DNA of 64,000 nt from Arenicola marina (lineage: Eukaryota; Annelida; Polychaeta; Arenicolidae): assembly GCA_964019135.1 (NCBI GenBank), contig OZ025255.1, forward strand, positions 20,313,708 through 20,377,707. The letters are read 5' to 3'. Numbering within the stretch: position 1 is the first letter of the stretch; each line of letters starts with the position of its first letter. This document shows, in pieces, positions 44,665 to 56,994 of the stretch. Under the pieces are notes generated by a model, which saw nothing but the letters and a program-made list of their open reading frames with translations, did not search any database and was not told where the DNA came from. Both the position numbers and the translations under genes were made by a program.

Positions 44665-44840
44665 TGCGGCTCACTAAGGTTGGGGTGGTGCACCCCAACT
44701 CAGGGGAGGGGAGAACGCCAAGTTAAGGTGGTGGACCCCAACTGAGGGAGGGGGAGAGCGCCAAGATGGGGTGGTGCACCCGAACTTAGGGGAGGGGGGA
44801 GGTCCAAGTGGGTACCCCCAACTTAGTGGAGGGGAGATCA
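44665..44840. repeat. Short G-rich tandem repeat, about four units
   Basis: Four imperfect units of roughly 40-45 bp sharing gtggtgcaccccaact and caggggaggggaga cores. Proline-rich minus-strand frames are repeat by-products. Confidence 0.8.
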
Positions 44841-45544
44841 GACAGGGAGTATAAATAGGGGGACTGGGAGACAAGAGGGGGAGGTTGAACTGGGAGGAGA
44901 GATAGACAGGACACACTGGATTGCATAGATACAGATTACATCGAAATAAAAGAAATCGAAAGGGACAAGTGTTGACTTGTTCACTGTGCGACCGTGCAGC
45001 TCGGAGTTAGAAACTTCACAATACATTACCTGCGTACTGAGGCCCTGGGTAGCCCCCTTAAGATATCCCTCACCCCCCCCCCCCCCGGCCCCTCACCCCA
45101 CCACCCACCACGCGCCTCTACCACAGGGGGGGGCGGGGCGGTGATGAGGGCGTCAGGTCGCTAGCATTCTGTTTGGTTGCTTCAGCGCCATAGGTTTTTA
45201 ACCCTGTTTGCGTATAAATTTCCTCTCTTTAAAGCCGGAAGGGCATTAAATGACTGCTGCCCCCCGCATCAAAACCAAGGATTGGTAGTCTAGGTGTTTG
45301 TTAACTTAAATCTATCAAATAATCCGGCTGCATCTTATTTAACATAACATATCAATCAACGGTCGCTATGGCACACCCTGAAAGCTCTCCCCCATTTAAT
45401 GGCGCCGCATAGCATTTCAGTCATTGCATAGCATTCAGAGATATTTTATGAGCCCCCCCCCCCCCCGTGATGTGTTGGGTACTTTAGCTTTAGTTTTAGA
45501 AAGATGTCTCGTGCTTTCCCGTGGATTACAGTAACATGGCAGAT

Positions 45545-45660
45545 CACGGATTCAGATGTATCGTAACTTGGCAAAGTGGGCTGAGCTGCAGATCCAACAC
45601 GTTGGGGGTTCGAACCACACACACGCGAGTCATCCACACTCCGCGCTTTTGTGGGTTGTT
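45545..45660 (+). mobile_element. tRNA-like SINE head, single copy
   Basis: tRNA-like segment with A-box-like ggcaaagtgggctgagctgc and a perfect B box (GGGGTTCGAACC, about 45606), spaced as in tRNA genes. Cloverleaf pairing is poor, so it is not a functional tRNA. The body beyond 45660 matches no other sequence in the window. Confidence 0.5.
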
Positions 45661-46964
45661 GGCCGAAGGAAAGTTGACGACTATGGAAATAGATTCCCGC
45701 GGGGTCAAAACATACTTGAAGACACCCTAATGAGTGATTATATTCCAAATACCCCCCCCCCCACCACACTCCTCCCCACCCCTCCCCACCCCTCGCACCC
45801 ATCCATATTATCATTCCGTGGCAGAGGCGCGACCGCGGAGCTCCCTCGACTGAACCTCAACACTGCAATCCTCAAACTAAGGGTATCATAGATATGATTA
45901 TTTTACAGTAGGTAAAACATAACATTTTCCCACAGATAGACTTTTTTCCATATATGCGTATTTGCTATTCTACCGGGATGACCAGGGGACATCAGTAGGC
46001 TGCTGGGTGGTAGATATACAGCTCAAAGAGGCCCCAACGGAGGTATAGCGGTGGGGTGAGGGGGGGGGGGGTCTCTTGGTAAACTGGGTTGTAATGATTC
46101 GTCGCAGGACTCATCCGGCGCAAAGGACGTTTTTAGTTTCCGTGGAAACATGTCCAAGTATGTAAATATGGTAAGAATTACCCAGGACGGCGCTCAAGTA
46201 TATTTTATGAGCTTTTGTACTAGCGTCGCTGGAAATATTTATAAGGTGCGACGCTTTAAATATGGTGAGTTTTTTTTCCGGTTTTCGGAAGTGACGTCAT
46301 CGTGGCTTTCTCTCGTCCAGAGTAGTTGGTTAGTGAAGGGGTTTCTATATATGAAGGGCAGGAAGTCCTTGAGAAAACGGAGACAACCTGAGACAATTTT
46401 AATCTGCTGAATTGCTTTCCACATCCACCCCCCCCCCCTCCACACACACACGCGCTTTCGGATAATGTGCGAGGGTTTCATATCCATAGTTGAGGCAGGT
46501 GCATGATTTTGTTGTGTGGGCAACAAATGTTGTGTGGGCATGCATATAAACCAGAGAGTGATCTCGTTGCTTTCGCTAAGTGGCGTTTCGCTTATCGCGT
46601 GTCAATGGCGCGAATGGGCTGAACCATGGTACAGTGTACGGAGCGCCACCAAGCGAATGGTGCTTTTTCGACTACGGTGCGCATGCGCAATTTTGCCACT
46701 GGGTGGGGAAGGTGACGGACGGAACAGGGTGTCGGACGCAGTTGTCTATCTGTTCGACAAACAACAAAAGATATCGTCGTAATCACTGAGACTGAAATAC
46801 ACTATTGTAAGATACCAGAAACTATTGTTATACTAACAACAGTTGTTGTCACGAAGACCGTTTCTCCACGCACATATGATTGAACGGCACAGTTTGTGAT
46901 CTAATGGACATGTGGCGTTGTTGTTTAAAACCAACAATGTCACATGGGACTATTTTCGAGTGTG

Positions 46965-47140
46965 CTCTGTTGGGCCAGCCCATGCGGCCGGTGCGTGGAT
47001 CGAAGCCCACCTGTGCAAATGGCTATGTTTGGGCAGGCTACAGACCCCGTCACTTTCTTCGCAAAGAGTAGGGACTTACTTCCGAAGACATGGCTCCTCC
47101 CTATATTGACCCTTCCCATTGTCGTGATGTCGGGCAGTAA
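46965..47140 (+). mobile_element. tRNA-derived SINE, family B, copy 1
   Basis: B-box sequence GATCGAAGCC (about 46999) within a tRNA-like head. The body is shared with copy 2 at 58836-59080: gcaaagagtaggg/gcaaatagtaggg, atggctcc, ccttc.cattg and a gatgt/gatatg end. The shared body extends about 75 bp at roughly 75% identity by eye. Confidence 0.72.
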
Positions 47141-48002
47141 ATGTTTACATGAAGATCCAATTAGTTGTACGGTCCGCGACTGATCCGCTTGAATCGTTTG
47201 TTTCCATCGCAGAGATTATATAGTCCGGTCCAAATTACTTCTGACAAGTGGGCTAAGGTTCAGGCCGCCACTGACCCTGTCTCCCTTGCCCCCCTAAATG
47301 CACTTCCCAGTCCCTGGCCGCGGTCCTGCCCTCCACCCTGCCAGGAATAATACCGCTGTAAGTGGGCCGGGTGGATATGGTCGGGGGTGGTATCAGTGGT
47401 GTGGGGACTGGGGGGTACGGGGTGCTGGATCATTGATAGGCGTCCCTGGTCGCCGTGCACGCCCAGCAACCGACCCCCCCCCCCACACCCCGACCCCGCC
47501 CCCCTATCGGTCACCCCACTACGTCTCCGCTCTCGCGGGGAACAGGTGCCCGTCGTCAGGCAGAAAATTACAATAATACAGATCTACAGGTTTGCCAAGC
47601 TGTAGGCTTCACGGGTAAATTGTGACCAAGGTGACGATCAAGGCAATCCCACGTCTCGCTTTCAAATCTCCCTCTGATCTCGTTGCCTGGTCCATTTGCC
47701 GGAAACTCGTGCGAGACTTATCGCATATTACCCAGGGCCCGTATATCCGGCGGATCACGTGACCACTTACCCCCCGGGAAACACCGGTCCCCAAGGTCAT
47801 GCAGAGATAGACGACAAGCTCATATTGTTATCTTGGCGATCATCGCTGCTGCATTTTAATTAACATATTTACATACAAACACATCATATGCACATATTAG
47901 ACATTTATTCTATTCTATAAGAAATGCACGCGAAACGATTAATGAGCGGACGACATTCGCAATAACCCCGTATAAATCATCTTTAAGTCTTGTGTCCACG
48001 TG

Positions 48003-48185
48003 GAGGCCCCGCGACGTCACATGTTGAGCCAGTATGACGTCACCCGTGGAACTTCTATGACGTCACATATGAAGTCACCATGCAGTTATCCGTGAAACCT
48101 CTATGACTGCATCCGTGAGGCAGCTATGACGTCATCCGTGAGGCATCTATGACGTCACACGTGGAGTGTCTAGGACGTCACGCGT
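48003..48185. repeat. 23-bp minisatellite carrying a CRE octamer in each unit
   Basis: Eight units in strict 23-bp register. The octamer positions are 48012, 48035, 48058, 48081, 48104, 48127, 48150 and 48173. Four are perfect TGACGTCA (48035, 48058, 48127, 48150); the others are one or more bases off (CGACGTCA, TGCAGTTA, TGACTGCA, GGACGTCA). Units also share a ccgtgaggcatcta-like spacer. TGACGTCA is the binding site of CREB/ATF bZIP factors, so the array would be a homotypic cluster if bound. Confidence 0.9.
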
Positions 48186-49139
48186 GGTATAAGCAGGTAA
48201 AGATCCTACTGTGAGATCGTAAGCCGTAAGCCTTCTCCCCGCGACACCGCGAAGTTTTCAGATTTAACACTTATGAAACGGCTTTTTCGCTATAGCTTCT
48301 TTCGTCCATTCGCTACGTAGATAACATGATTGTAAAACCATGTTAACATTTTCATTAATCAGCACATTTATGGCGTGCGTTGAAGTGCCCCAACGAGAGT
48401 CGTGCTGACAGGCTCAGGGGAAACATGCTGTCTTTGGCGTGGACATAAAACCTGCCTTCCAGGCTGACTGTCAAACTGATTGACTGGCGGAAGCGGCCCT
48501 TGCAGGCTGCATATTCTGATCACGACCGACTGACTGAGATGCTTTTATGATACGTTTGGTTTTCTCCTGGGTATGAGTTTTGGTCACACCGTGAACGCTG
48601 CAGTGGATTTGTACCAGAGCACGCAGCGTGTGGCGAAATAGGCATTGTCCGCCAGCACGTCCAGACTCCAGACCGTGGCTTCCTTTTACTTGGTACAGAA
48701 TATATGAATGCTTATTCGCAACAAAAAACATGCCCATTGAGGGAAATACTAGCCTGTCCACAGAAAGAATCAGTGCATTTGGTGGATGTGGGTATGGGCG
48801 CAGTTTTTTTCGCGAGCCCGCCTACCACAGGAAACCGATAGACAGTCTAGTCTTTGAGTCTGTGACAGTGCTAAGTACACCATCGTGAGGTCTTGATATT
48901 AACGAGGCGATAACTGATGTGGAAAGACGTTTGCTTCCTGACAAATAAAAAAACGACGTCGATGAGGGAAGTTAATGATCAAAAACGGCAAAAACCAGTG
49001 GCCGATCACTCAACTCGCCGCAGCTAAAAAAAAACATGTCTGTAATTGGCTGATAACCAGCACTATGATAGCTGCGGTCCTGCGATTAGCACCCTGCATA
49101 AGTCACCGCGCATAACATGGAGACGTCAGAAAAACGGGC
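48186..49139. other. Unique stretch, no gene recognised
   Basis: Short open frames at 48471-48761 (minus) and 48628-48888 (plus) overlap on opposite strands and show no recognisable features. No repeats apart from A-runs near 49026. Confidence 0.5.
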
Positions 49140-52015
49140 GTATAATTGCAGTGTATATGGTAAATGTAGTGTGGCGTAATATATTTACGGTGTATATGGT
49201 ACATGTAGTGTAGCGCAATGTATTTACACTGTATATGGTACATGTAGTGTGGCGTAATGTATTTACACTGTATATGGTACATGTAGTGTGGCGTAATGTA
49301 TTTACACTGTGTATGGTACATGTAGTGTAGCGTAATGTATTTACACTGTATATGGTACATGTAGTGTGGCGTAATGTATTTACACTGTATATGGTACATG
49401 TAGTGTGGCGTAATGTATTTACACTGTGTATGGTAAATGTAGTGTGGCGTAATGTATTTACACTGTATATGGTACATGTAGTGTGGCGTGATGTATTTAC
49501 ACTGTATATGGTACATGTAGTGTGGCGTAATGTATTTACACTGTGTATGGTAAATGTAGTGTGGCGTAATGTATTTACACTGTATATGGTACATGTAGTG
49601 TGGCGTAATGTATTTACACTGTGTATGGTAAATGTAGTGTGGCGTAATGTATTTACACTGTATATGGTACATGTAGTGTGGCGTAATGTATTTACACTGT
49701 ATATGGTACATGTAGTGTGGCGTAATGTATTTACACTGTGTATGGTACATGTAGTGTGGCGTAATGTATTTACACTGTGTATGGTACATGTAGTGTGGCG
49801 TAATATATTTACGGTGTATATGGTACATGTAGTGTAGCGTAATGTATTTACACTGTATATGGTACATGTAGTGTGGCGTAATGTATTTACACTGTATATG
49901 GTACATGTAGTGTGGCGTAATGTATTTACTGTGTATATGGTACATGTAGTGTGGCGTAATGTATTTACACTGTATATGGTACATGTAGTGTGCCGTAATG
50001 TATTTACACTGTGTATGGTACATGTAGTGTGGCGTAATGTATTTACACTGTATATGGTACATGTAGTGTGCCGTAATGTATTTACACTGTGTATGGTACA
50101 TGTAGTGTGGCGTAATGTATTTACACTGTGTATGGTACATGTAGTGTGGCGTAATGTATTTACTGTGTATATGGTACATGTAGTGTGGCGTAATGTATTT
50201 ACACTGTATATGGTACATGTAGTGTGCCGTAATGTATTTACACTGTATATGGTACATGTAGTGTGGCGTAATGTATTTACACTGTATATGGTACATGTAG
50301 TGTGGCGTAATGTATTTACACTGTATATGGTACATGTAGTGTGGCGTGATGTATTTACACTGTATATGGTACATGTAGTGTGGCGTAATGTATTTACACT
50401 GTATATGGTACATGTAGTGTAGCGTAATGTATTTACACTGTATATGGTACATGTAGTGTGCCGTAATGTATTTACACTGTATATGGTACATGTAGTGTGG
50501 CGTGATGTATTTACACTGTATATGGTACATGTAGTGTGGCGTAATGTATTTACACTGTATATGGTACATGTAGTGTAGCGTAATGTATTTACACTGTATA
50601 TGGTAAATGTAGTGTAGCGTAATGTATTTACTGTGTATATGGTACATGTAGTGTGGCGTAATGTATTTACACTGTATATGGTACATGTAGTGTAGCGTAA
50701 TGTATTTACTGTGTATATGGTACATGTAGTGTGGCGTAATGTATTTACACTGTGTATGGTACATGTAGTGTGGCGTAATGTATTTACACTGTATATGGTA
50801 CATGTAGTGTGGCGTAATGTATTTACACTGTGTATGGTACATGTAGTGTGCCGTAATGTATTTACACTGTATATGGTACATGTAGTGTGGCGTAATGTAT
50901 TTACACTGTATATGGTACATGTAGTGTGGCGTGATGTATCTACACTGTGTATGGTACATGTAGTGTGCCGTAATGTATTTACACTGTATATGGTACATGT
51001 AGTGTGCCGTAATGTATTTACACTGTGTATGGTACATGTAGTGTGGCGTAATGTATTTACACTGTGTATGGTACATGTAGTGTGCCGTAATGTATTTACA
51101 CTGTATATGGTACATGTAGTGTAGCGTAATGTATTTACTGTGTATATGGTACATGTAGTGTGCCGTAATGTATTTACACTGTGTATGGTACATGTAGTGT
51201 GGCGTAATGTATTTACACTGTATATGGTACATGTAGTGTGGCGTAATGTATTTACACTGTGTATGGTACATGTAGTGTAGCGTAATGTATTTACACTGTA
51301 TATGGTACATGTAGTGTGGCGTAATGTATTTACACTGTATATGGTAAATGTAGTGTGGCGTAATGTATTTACACTGTATATGGTACATGTAGTGTGGCGT
51401 AATGTATTTACACTGTATATGGTACATGTAGTGTGCCGTAATGTATTTACACTGTATATGGTACATGTAGTGTAGCGTAATGTATTTACTGTGTATATGG
51501 TACATGTAGTGTGGCGTAATGTATTTACACTGTATATGGTACATGTAGTGTGGCGTAATGTATTTACACTGTATATGGTACATGTAGTGTGCCGTAATGT
51601 ATTTACACTGTATATGGTACATGTAGTGTAGCGTAATGTATTTACACTGTATATGGTACATGTAGTGTGGCGTAATGTATTTACACTGTATATGGTACAT
51701 GTAGTGTGGCGTAATGTATTTACACTGTGTATGGTACATGTAGTGTGGCGTAATGTATTTACACTGTATATGGTACATGTAGTGTGGCGTAATGTATTTA
51801 CACTGTATATGGTACATGTAGTGTGGCGTAATGTATTTACACTGTATATGGTACATGTAGTGTGGCGTAATGTATTTACACTGTATATGGTACATGTAGT
51901 GTGGCGTAATGTATTTGCACTGTGTATGGTACATGTAGTGTGCCGTAATGTATTTACACTGTATATGGTACATGTAGTGTGCCGTAATGTATTTGCAGTG
52001 TATATGGTACATGTA
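49140..52015. repeat. 39-bp minisatellite, about 73 units
   Basis: The longest complete array in the window. The unit is 39 bp with core gtacatgtagtgtggcgtaa. Variation is limited to a few positions: gtatatgg/gtgtatgg, ggcg/agcg/ccgt, acact/actgt. Being 13 codons long, the unit leaves several frames open: two minus-strand frames run for 1067 and 967 codons, and + frames run for 137-187. The translations are monotonous (YMYHIQCKYITPH) and are not genes. Confidence 0.98.
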
Positions 52016-52879
52016 GTCTGGTCTCCCATATACAGTGCATATAGGGTACCCCGCTCGAACGGAGTTTCTCATATTACTTGGGCGCTGGAGTCGCACGAAT
52101 GATGATGAAGTCGCCTTTTCACATGGCGGGGTTTCATAAATGGATTGTTCACGGTCAGAGTCGACGGGTGGATGAAAGAGCGCACTGAGGGTGGAGTGGG
52201 GGTTGGGGGTGGTGGCACTTGCTTGGCGGAGCCGGGGTGGGGGCGAGGGTGGGGTGTGATGAACGAATGGCGGTGAGTGTGTAAGAGTGCGGCACAATGA
52301 GTTCACTCCAGTGATCTGTGCTCTGGCGAAGAGGACTTACGCATTCGGGAGTTGGGGCCGAGTGGGTTTCAGGACGAGGAAATGGAGGTCGGGCGATAAT
52401 ATGAGAGATGCTCACGCCATTCGACACTGAATCAGCTCCGTTCGCACGGGATCCGCTCGTGCCAGGCACAGCCGGGACCCAGCCTCCTCGTGTCCAGCAG
52501 GCGGGGAGCCAGGGAGTGAAACAGCAGCGGACATCAGTCATACTTTGGACATATCGACTCTCCCTTCCCTCCCCCCACCCACTCACATCCGCGCCCACCC
52601 CGATGTTGTTGACACTATCACGGTCTTCCCACCCCGCATCGCCGGTCACGTGGTCCTCGCTAGTTCCGGTGTCTGACGTGTCGTGGCGCTGATGCATGGC
52701 CCCCGAGGAGAGATATGGCCGTTAGAGGGCGCGCGGCCCGTCCGCCACCGTCACGTGACCTATGGCCGCTGCGCACACCGCGAGATCAAACAACTTTTTT
52801 TTTATCCAAAAAGCTATACATTTCCAGTTAATAAAACATCTTGACAAACAGTTTTCGGGTCCTCTTTCGCGGAAAAACG
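52016..52879. other. Unique stretch with overlapping open frames
   Basis: A 180-codon minus-strand frame (52155-52697) and a 94-codon + frame (52408-52692) cross the same GC-rich DNA. Neither has a recognised domain. The minus frame is proline/serine-rich and reads as open GC-rich DNA rather than a gene, although a real exon cannot be excluded. Confidence 0.4.
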
Positions 52880-53850
52880 GACTGGCTCTCGGGGTAACAC
52901 GGACTGTCTCTCGGGGTAACACGGACTGTCTCTCGGGGTAACACGGACTGTCTCTCGGGGTAACACGGACTGTCTCTCGGGGTAACACGGACTGTCTCCC
53001 GGGATAACACGGTCTGTCTCCCGGAGTAACACGGACTGTCTCCCGGGATAACACGGATTGTCTCCCGGGATAACACGGATTGTTTCCCGGGGTAACACGG
53101 TCTGTCTCCCGGAGTGACACGAACTGTCTCCCGAGGTAACACGGACTGTCTCTCGGGGTAACACGGACTGTCTCTCGGGGTAACACGGACTGTCTCCCGA
53201 GATAACACGGTCTGTCTCCCGGAGTAACACGAACTGTCTCCCGGGATAACACGGATTGTCTCCCGGGATAACATGGATTGTCTCCCGGGGTAACACGGTC
53301 CGTCTCCCGGAGTGACACGGACTGTCTCCCGAGGTAACACGGACTGTCTCTCGGGGTAACACGGACTGTCTCTCGGGGTAACACGGACTGTCTCTCGGGG
53401 TAACACGGACTGTCTCTCGGGGTAACACGGACTGTCTCTCGGGGTAACACGGACTGTCTCCCGGGATAACACGGTCTGTCTCCCGGGATAACACGGTCTG
53501 TCTCCCGGAGTAACACGGACTGTCTCTCGGGGTAACACGGACTGTCTGCCGGGATAACACGGACTGTCTCCCGGGATAACACGGTCTGTCTCCCGGAGTA
53601 ACACGGACTGTCTGCCGGGATAACACGGATTGTCTCCCGGTATAACACGGATTGTCTCCCGGGGTAACACGGTCTGTCTCCCGGAGTGACACGGACTGTC
53701 TCCCGAGGTAACACGGACTGTCTCTCGGGGTAACACGGACTGTATCTCGGGGTAACACGGACTGTCTCCCGGGATAACACGGATTGTCTCCCGGGGTAAC
53801 ACAGTCTGTCTCCCGGAGTGACACGGACTGTCTCCCGGTTAATACGGACT
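52880..53850. repeat. 22-bp minisatellite
   Basis: About 44 units with core taacacggactgtctctcgg. Variants alternate ctctcgggg, ctcccggga, ctcccggag and ctcccgagg in recurring orders. Because 22 is not a multiple of three, each minus-strand frame cycles through the same three peptides every 66 bp (RETVRV, PCYP, RQSVL), leaving all three frames open over 320 codons. Confidence 0.96.
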
Positions 53851-55329
53851 GCTTCAGAAAATAATCTCCCGCAAATTCATCTTTCAGAGCTGTCATCGCT
53901 ATTATGTTAAGGGGAATGCCCAGTACACTCTTAAAAAAGAATTTACGAGGCGCAAGTCGAGTACATATCTTTTCAAGAATGAACTGTTACACGAGTATTC
54001 CCTGATTTTAAGTACGGGGAGCCTCACCCGTTCCCCATAGCGTGAATATGAGTCATTTTAAGATGTACATTGCAACTCTTGCTTCCAATAGCAATAAAAT
54101 AGCTACATGAATTTCCGGTCCATCTTCCATCTTAGAACTCATGAAAATGTACTATTGTAGCAAATGGTAGGCTTGAGTTATATGTGAGCTATGTTGAAAC
54201 AATGGTTTGCCCTAGCATGGAAGAACCTTTGGACCCTGCAGCATCAAGTTAGTTTAGTTGATCTTCAGATTGCACCAATGAAGTGTTTCACACCAAGGCG
54301 CCTAGGCTACATTACAAAGAACATTTGTCATTACGCAGCCGGTCATTATCCTTTGACCAAGGAATATGATGCAATCGTGCAAATTATTAGATATTAAAAG
54401 GATATGATAGGCAGCGATGTTGCGATACGACAAGGAACACCACGTGAAGTGCGTTGTTGATGGATAGGATGCGCTTTGCAAAACGAGTTTTGTGGGATTC
54501 ACGAAAAGAAAATGATTTCTTATGTTATTACTGAAGGATATAAGGAAATATCTGTATGTATTTTGGATAAGGATGACATGCACATGGGATGACCTGCATA
54601 TCGAGTGTTACAGGGGAAGCTCGAGGGACGAGGGGCTATTTTTGTTCGTCCAGATTTGTCCCAGAAGGTTTAATTGGGAATAACATTGGCAGACCCTGGG
54701 GCCTAGCCATTTCACCTCCCCATGGTGAGTGAGCAGCTTAGGTCCGTTTATGGCCAGCCGGACTTTGCGTTCAAAGCTGTATCTTATACCTGTCTTATCT
54801 CATTCTGATGACCGTCTGCCTGACGCACAACACATCCCTAAACCCCACACCTTTATGGTAACGCCCTGTTCTATGGGGCCAGGAAGCTATTTCACGGGCG
54901 GAGGCCGCTGTAGGTGTTAGGTGTTAAGTAGATCCGGCTGCGTGTTCCCGGTGGGCGCTGAAGCGCTCTACCTCCCCTTCAGCCCTATGTTAGATCTATT
55001 TTATACTGATTAGAAGTGTCAACGGCCATTGCCCTGTTGGAGAGAAGGGAGGGGTGGGGTCCCAGGGGTGAGGTCCCTGCGTAACGCCCGCTTGTTAAAA
55101 CGGGGGCGTTTTACTTCAGGGAATGGGGGGGGGGGGGTGGAGGAGGGCAATTAGGGGACGGGGCGGGGTCAGCGGCCCCCGGCAACTGTCTCCATTTCCG
55201 AGATGAAATCCCCTTTATGTGGCAGGCCATGTGGGATATCGGGGGGTCGGGGTTGATGCGTGGGGGGGGGGGGGTGGGCAGGGGAATGGTTGATGCGTGG
55301 GGGAAGGAACAGGGGCTTTGTGGGTGGGT
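53851..55329. other. Unique stretch
   Basis: AT-rich to about 54600, then more GC-rich. A G-run is at 55123-55137 and another at 55262-55274. One uncertain ORF (54191-54397) is listed separately. Otherwise nothing recognised. Confidence 0.5.
54191..54397 (+). CDS. Uncertain 68-codon ORF
   Basis: An ATG frame with unbiased composition (LAWKNLWTLQHQVSLVDL, then a basic, tyrosine-rich end). It is opposed on the minus strand by another open frame (54302-54583). No recognised domain, signal peptide or neighbour gene. Possibly chance in AT-rich DNA. Confidence 0.13.
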   Translation: MLKQWFALAWKNLWTLQHQVSLVDLQIAPMKCFTPRRLGYITKNICHYAAGHYPLTKEYDAIVQIIRY

Positions 55330-56620
55330 ACAGGGGTACGGGGTACGGGAAACGGGGGTGGGGGTGCGGGGTTAGGGGTTAGGGTTATGAGGGGTAAGGG
55401 GTAAGGGGTAAGGGGTTAGGGGTTAGGGTTATGAGGGGTAAGGGGTAAGGGTAAGGGGTTAGGGCTAGGGGATGTGACAAGGGGTAGGGGGGTAGGGGTA
55501 GGGGGTAGGGGTAGGGAGCAGGGGGTAGGGGGTAGGGGGTAGGGGGTAAGGGTAGGAGGTACGGGGTACGGGGGTATGCGGTACAGGGTACGGGGTACGG
55601 AGCACGGGGGTAGAGGATCGGGCAAGGGGCAGGGGTAGGGGATGGGACAAGAAGAGGGACAGGACAAGGGGTAGGGATGGGACAAGGGGTAGGGGTAGGG
55701 GATGAGACACGGGTAGGGGATGGGACAAGGGGCATGGGTAGGGGATGGGACAAGAGGTAGAGGATGGGACAAGGGGTAGGGGTAGGGGATAGGACAAGGG
55801 GCAGGGGAAGGGGATGGGATACGGGGCAGGGATAGGGAATGAGACAAAGGTAGGGGATGGAACAAGGGGTAGGGTATAGGACAAAAGGTAGAGGATGGGA
55901 CAAGGGTTAGGGGTAGGGGATAGGACAGGGGGCAGGGGAAGGGGATGGGATACGGGGCAGGGGTAGGGAATGAGACAAGGGTAGGGGATGGGACAAGGGT
56001 AGGGGATGGTACAAGGGGTAGGGGATGAGACAAGGGGTAGGGAATGAGACAAGAGGTAGGGGATGGGACAAGGGGTAGGGGATGGGACAAGGGGTAGGGG
56101 ATGAGACAAGGGGTAGGGGATGGGACAAGGGGTAGGGGTAGGGAATAGGGCAGGGGGTAGGGGATGGGACAAGGGGTAGGGGTAGGGGATGAGACACGGG
56201 TAGGGGATGGGACAAGGGGCATGGGTAGGGGATGGGACAAGAGGTAGAGGATGGAACAAGGGGTAGGGGTAGGGGATAGGACAGGGGGCAGGGGAAGGGG
56301 ATGGGATACGGGGCAGGGATAGGGAATGAGACAAAGGTAGGGGATGGAACAAGGGGTAGAGGATGAGACAAGGGTAGGGGATGGTACAAGGGGTAGGGGA
56401 TGAGACAAGGGGTAGGGAATGAGACAAGAGGTAGGGGATGGGACAAGGGTAGGGGATGGGACAAGGGGTAGGGGATGAGACAAGGGGTAGGGGATGGGAC
56501 AAGGGGTAGGGGTAGGGAATAGGGCAGGGGGTAGGGGATGGGACAAGGGGTAGGGGTAGAGGATAGGACAAGGAGCAGGGGATGGGTCACGGGGTAGGGG
56601 AGGGGGCACGGCGTATGTCT
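55330..56620. repeat. G-rich minisatellite with telomere-like left edge
   Basis: Units of mainly 19-26 bp with core aggggatgggacaaggggta, intermixed with gtaggggtaggg pieces. Large blocks recur: the segment around 55690-55900 reappears around 56175-56370. The left edge (55360-55440) is made of ggggttaggg, gggtaagggg and gggttatgag pieces, resembling degenerate telomere-type repeats. Runs of four G spaced by 3-6 bases are dense. Minus-strand proline/serine frames of up to 397 codons are by-products. Confidence 0.95.
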
Positions 56621-56994
56621 GGGCGTGGTGTTAAGCTGACAAGTTCCGGAAGGTGTGATATAACGGATTCCGGACAAACGAACTGTCTATTAAGGAATAT
56701 CATGTTTGGCGGCACCCTTCAGAAACACAAACAAGTTTTGGGCCCTCTAAGCTGAGGTGTCCCTCAAATAAAACCCCGTCGGCAACTCATTATGCCGGCG
56801 ACAGAGGCCTGATGGGTGACAGGGAGGCGTGTCGTGTGCACCCGTCGAGGCAGGCCCAGCAGCTCCGTCACGTGACAGGAATATCCGGGTAACAGTGTGA
56901 GATTTTGTCACCATACGAAGAAGAAACGCGAGAGACTTAAAGATTTTCCTTTGTTTGGTGTTGCGTCCCCGGGAGCGGGCGGGGTGGGGGTACC
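56621..56994. other. Unique spacer, nothing recognised
   Basis: About 370 bp between two arrays, with a 100-codon minus-strand open frame (56747-57049) that runs into the following array and shows no features. Confidence 0.5.

Larger units (their letters stand above)
44841..48002. other. Unique stretch with SINE pieces and homopolymer tracts
   Basis: No confident gene. It includes C-runs (45068-45087, 45454-45466, 46428-46437, 47476-47484), a tRNA-like SINE head (45545-45660), an X-box-like motif (46136-46149), TGACGTCA (46292-46299) and a family B SINE (46965-47140). ORFs of 60-120 codons here are unremarkable. Confidence 0.5.

Noticed and set aside
49103-52306. Open frames of 1067 and 967 codons on the minus strand
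   Set aside because: They are entirely made of the 39-bp repeat. The unit is a multiple of three and lacks stops in several frames, so length is no evidence of a gene.
52155-52697. 180-codon minus-strand gene
   Set aside because: GC-rich DNA open on both strands, with no domain, no splice context and proline/serine bias.
52722-53896. Three overlapping minus-strand frames of 324-360 codons
   Set aside because: 22-bp repeat read in rotating phases.
55385-56677. Proline-rich frames of 172-397 codons
   Set aside because: Minus-strand reading of the G-rich array.
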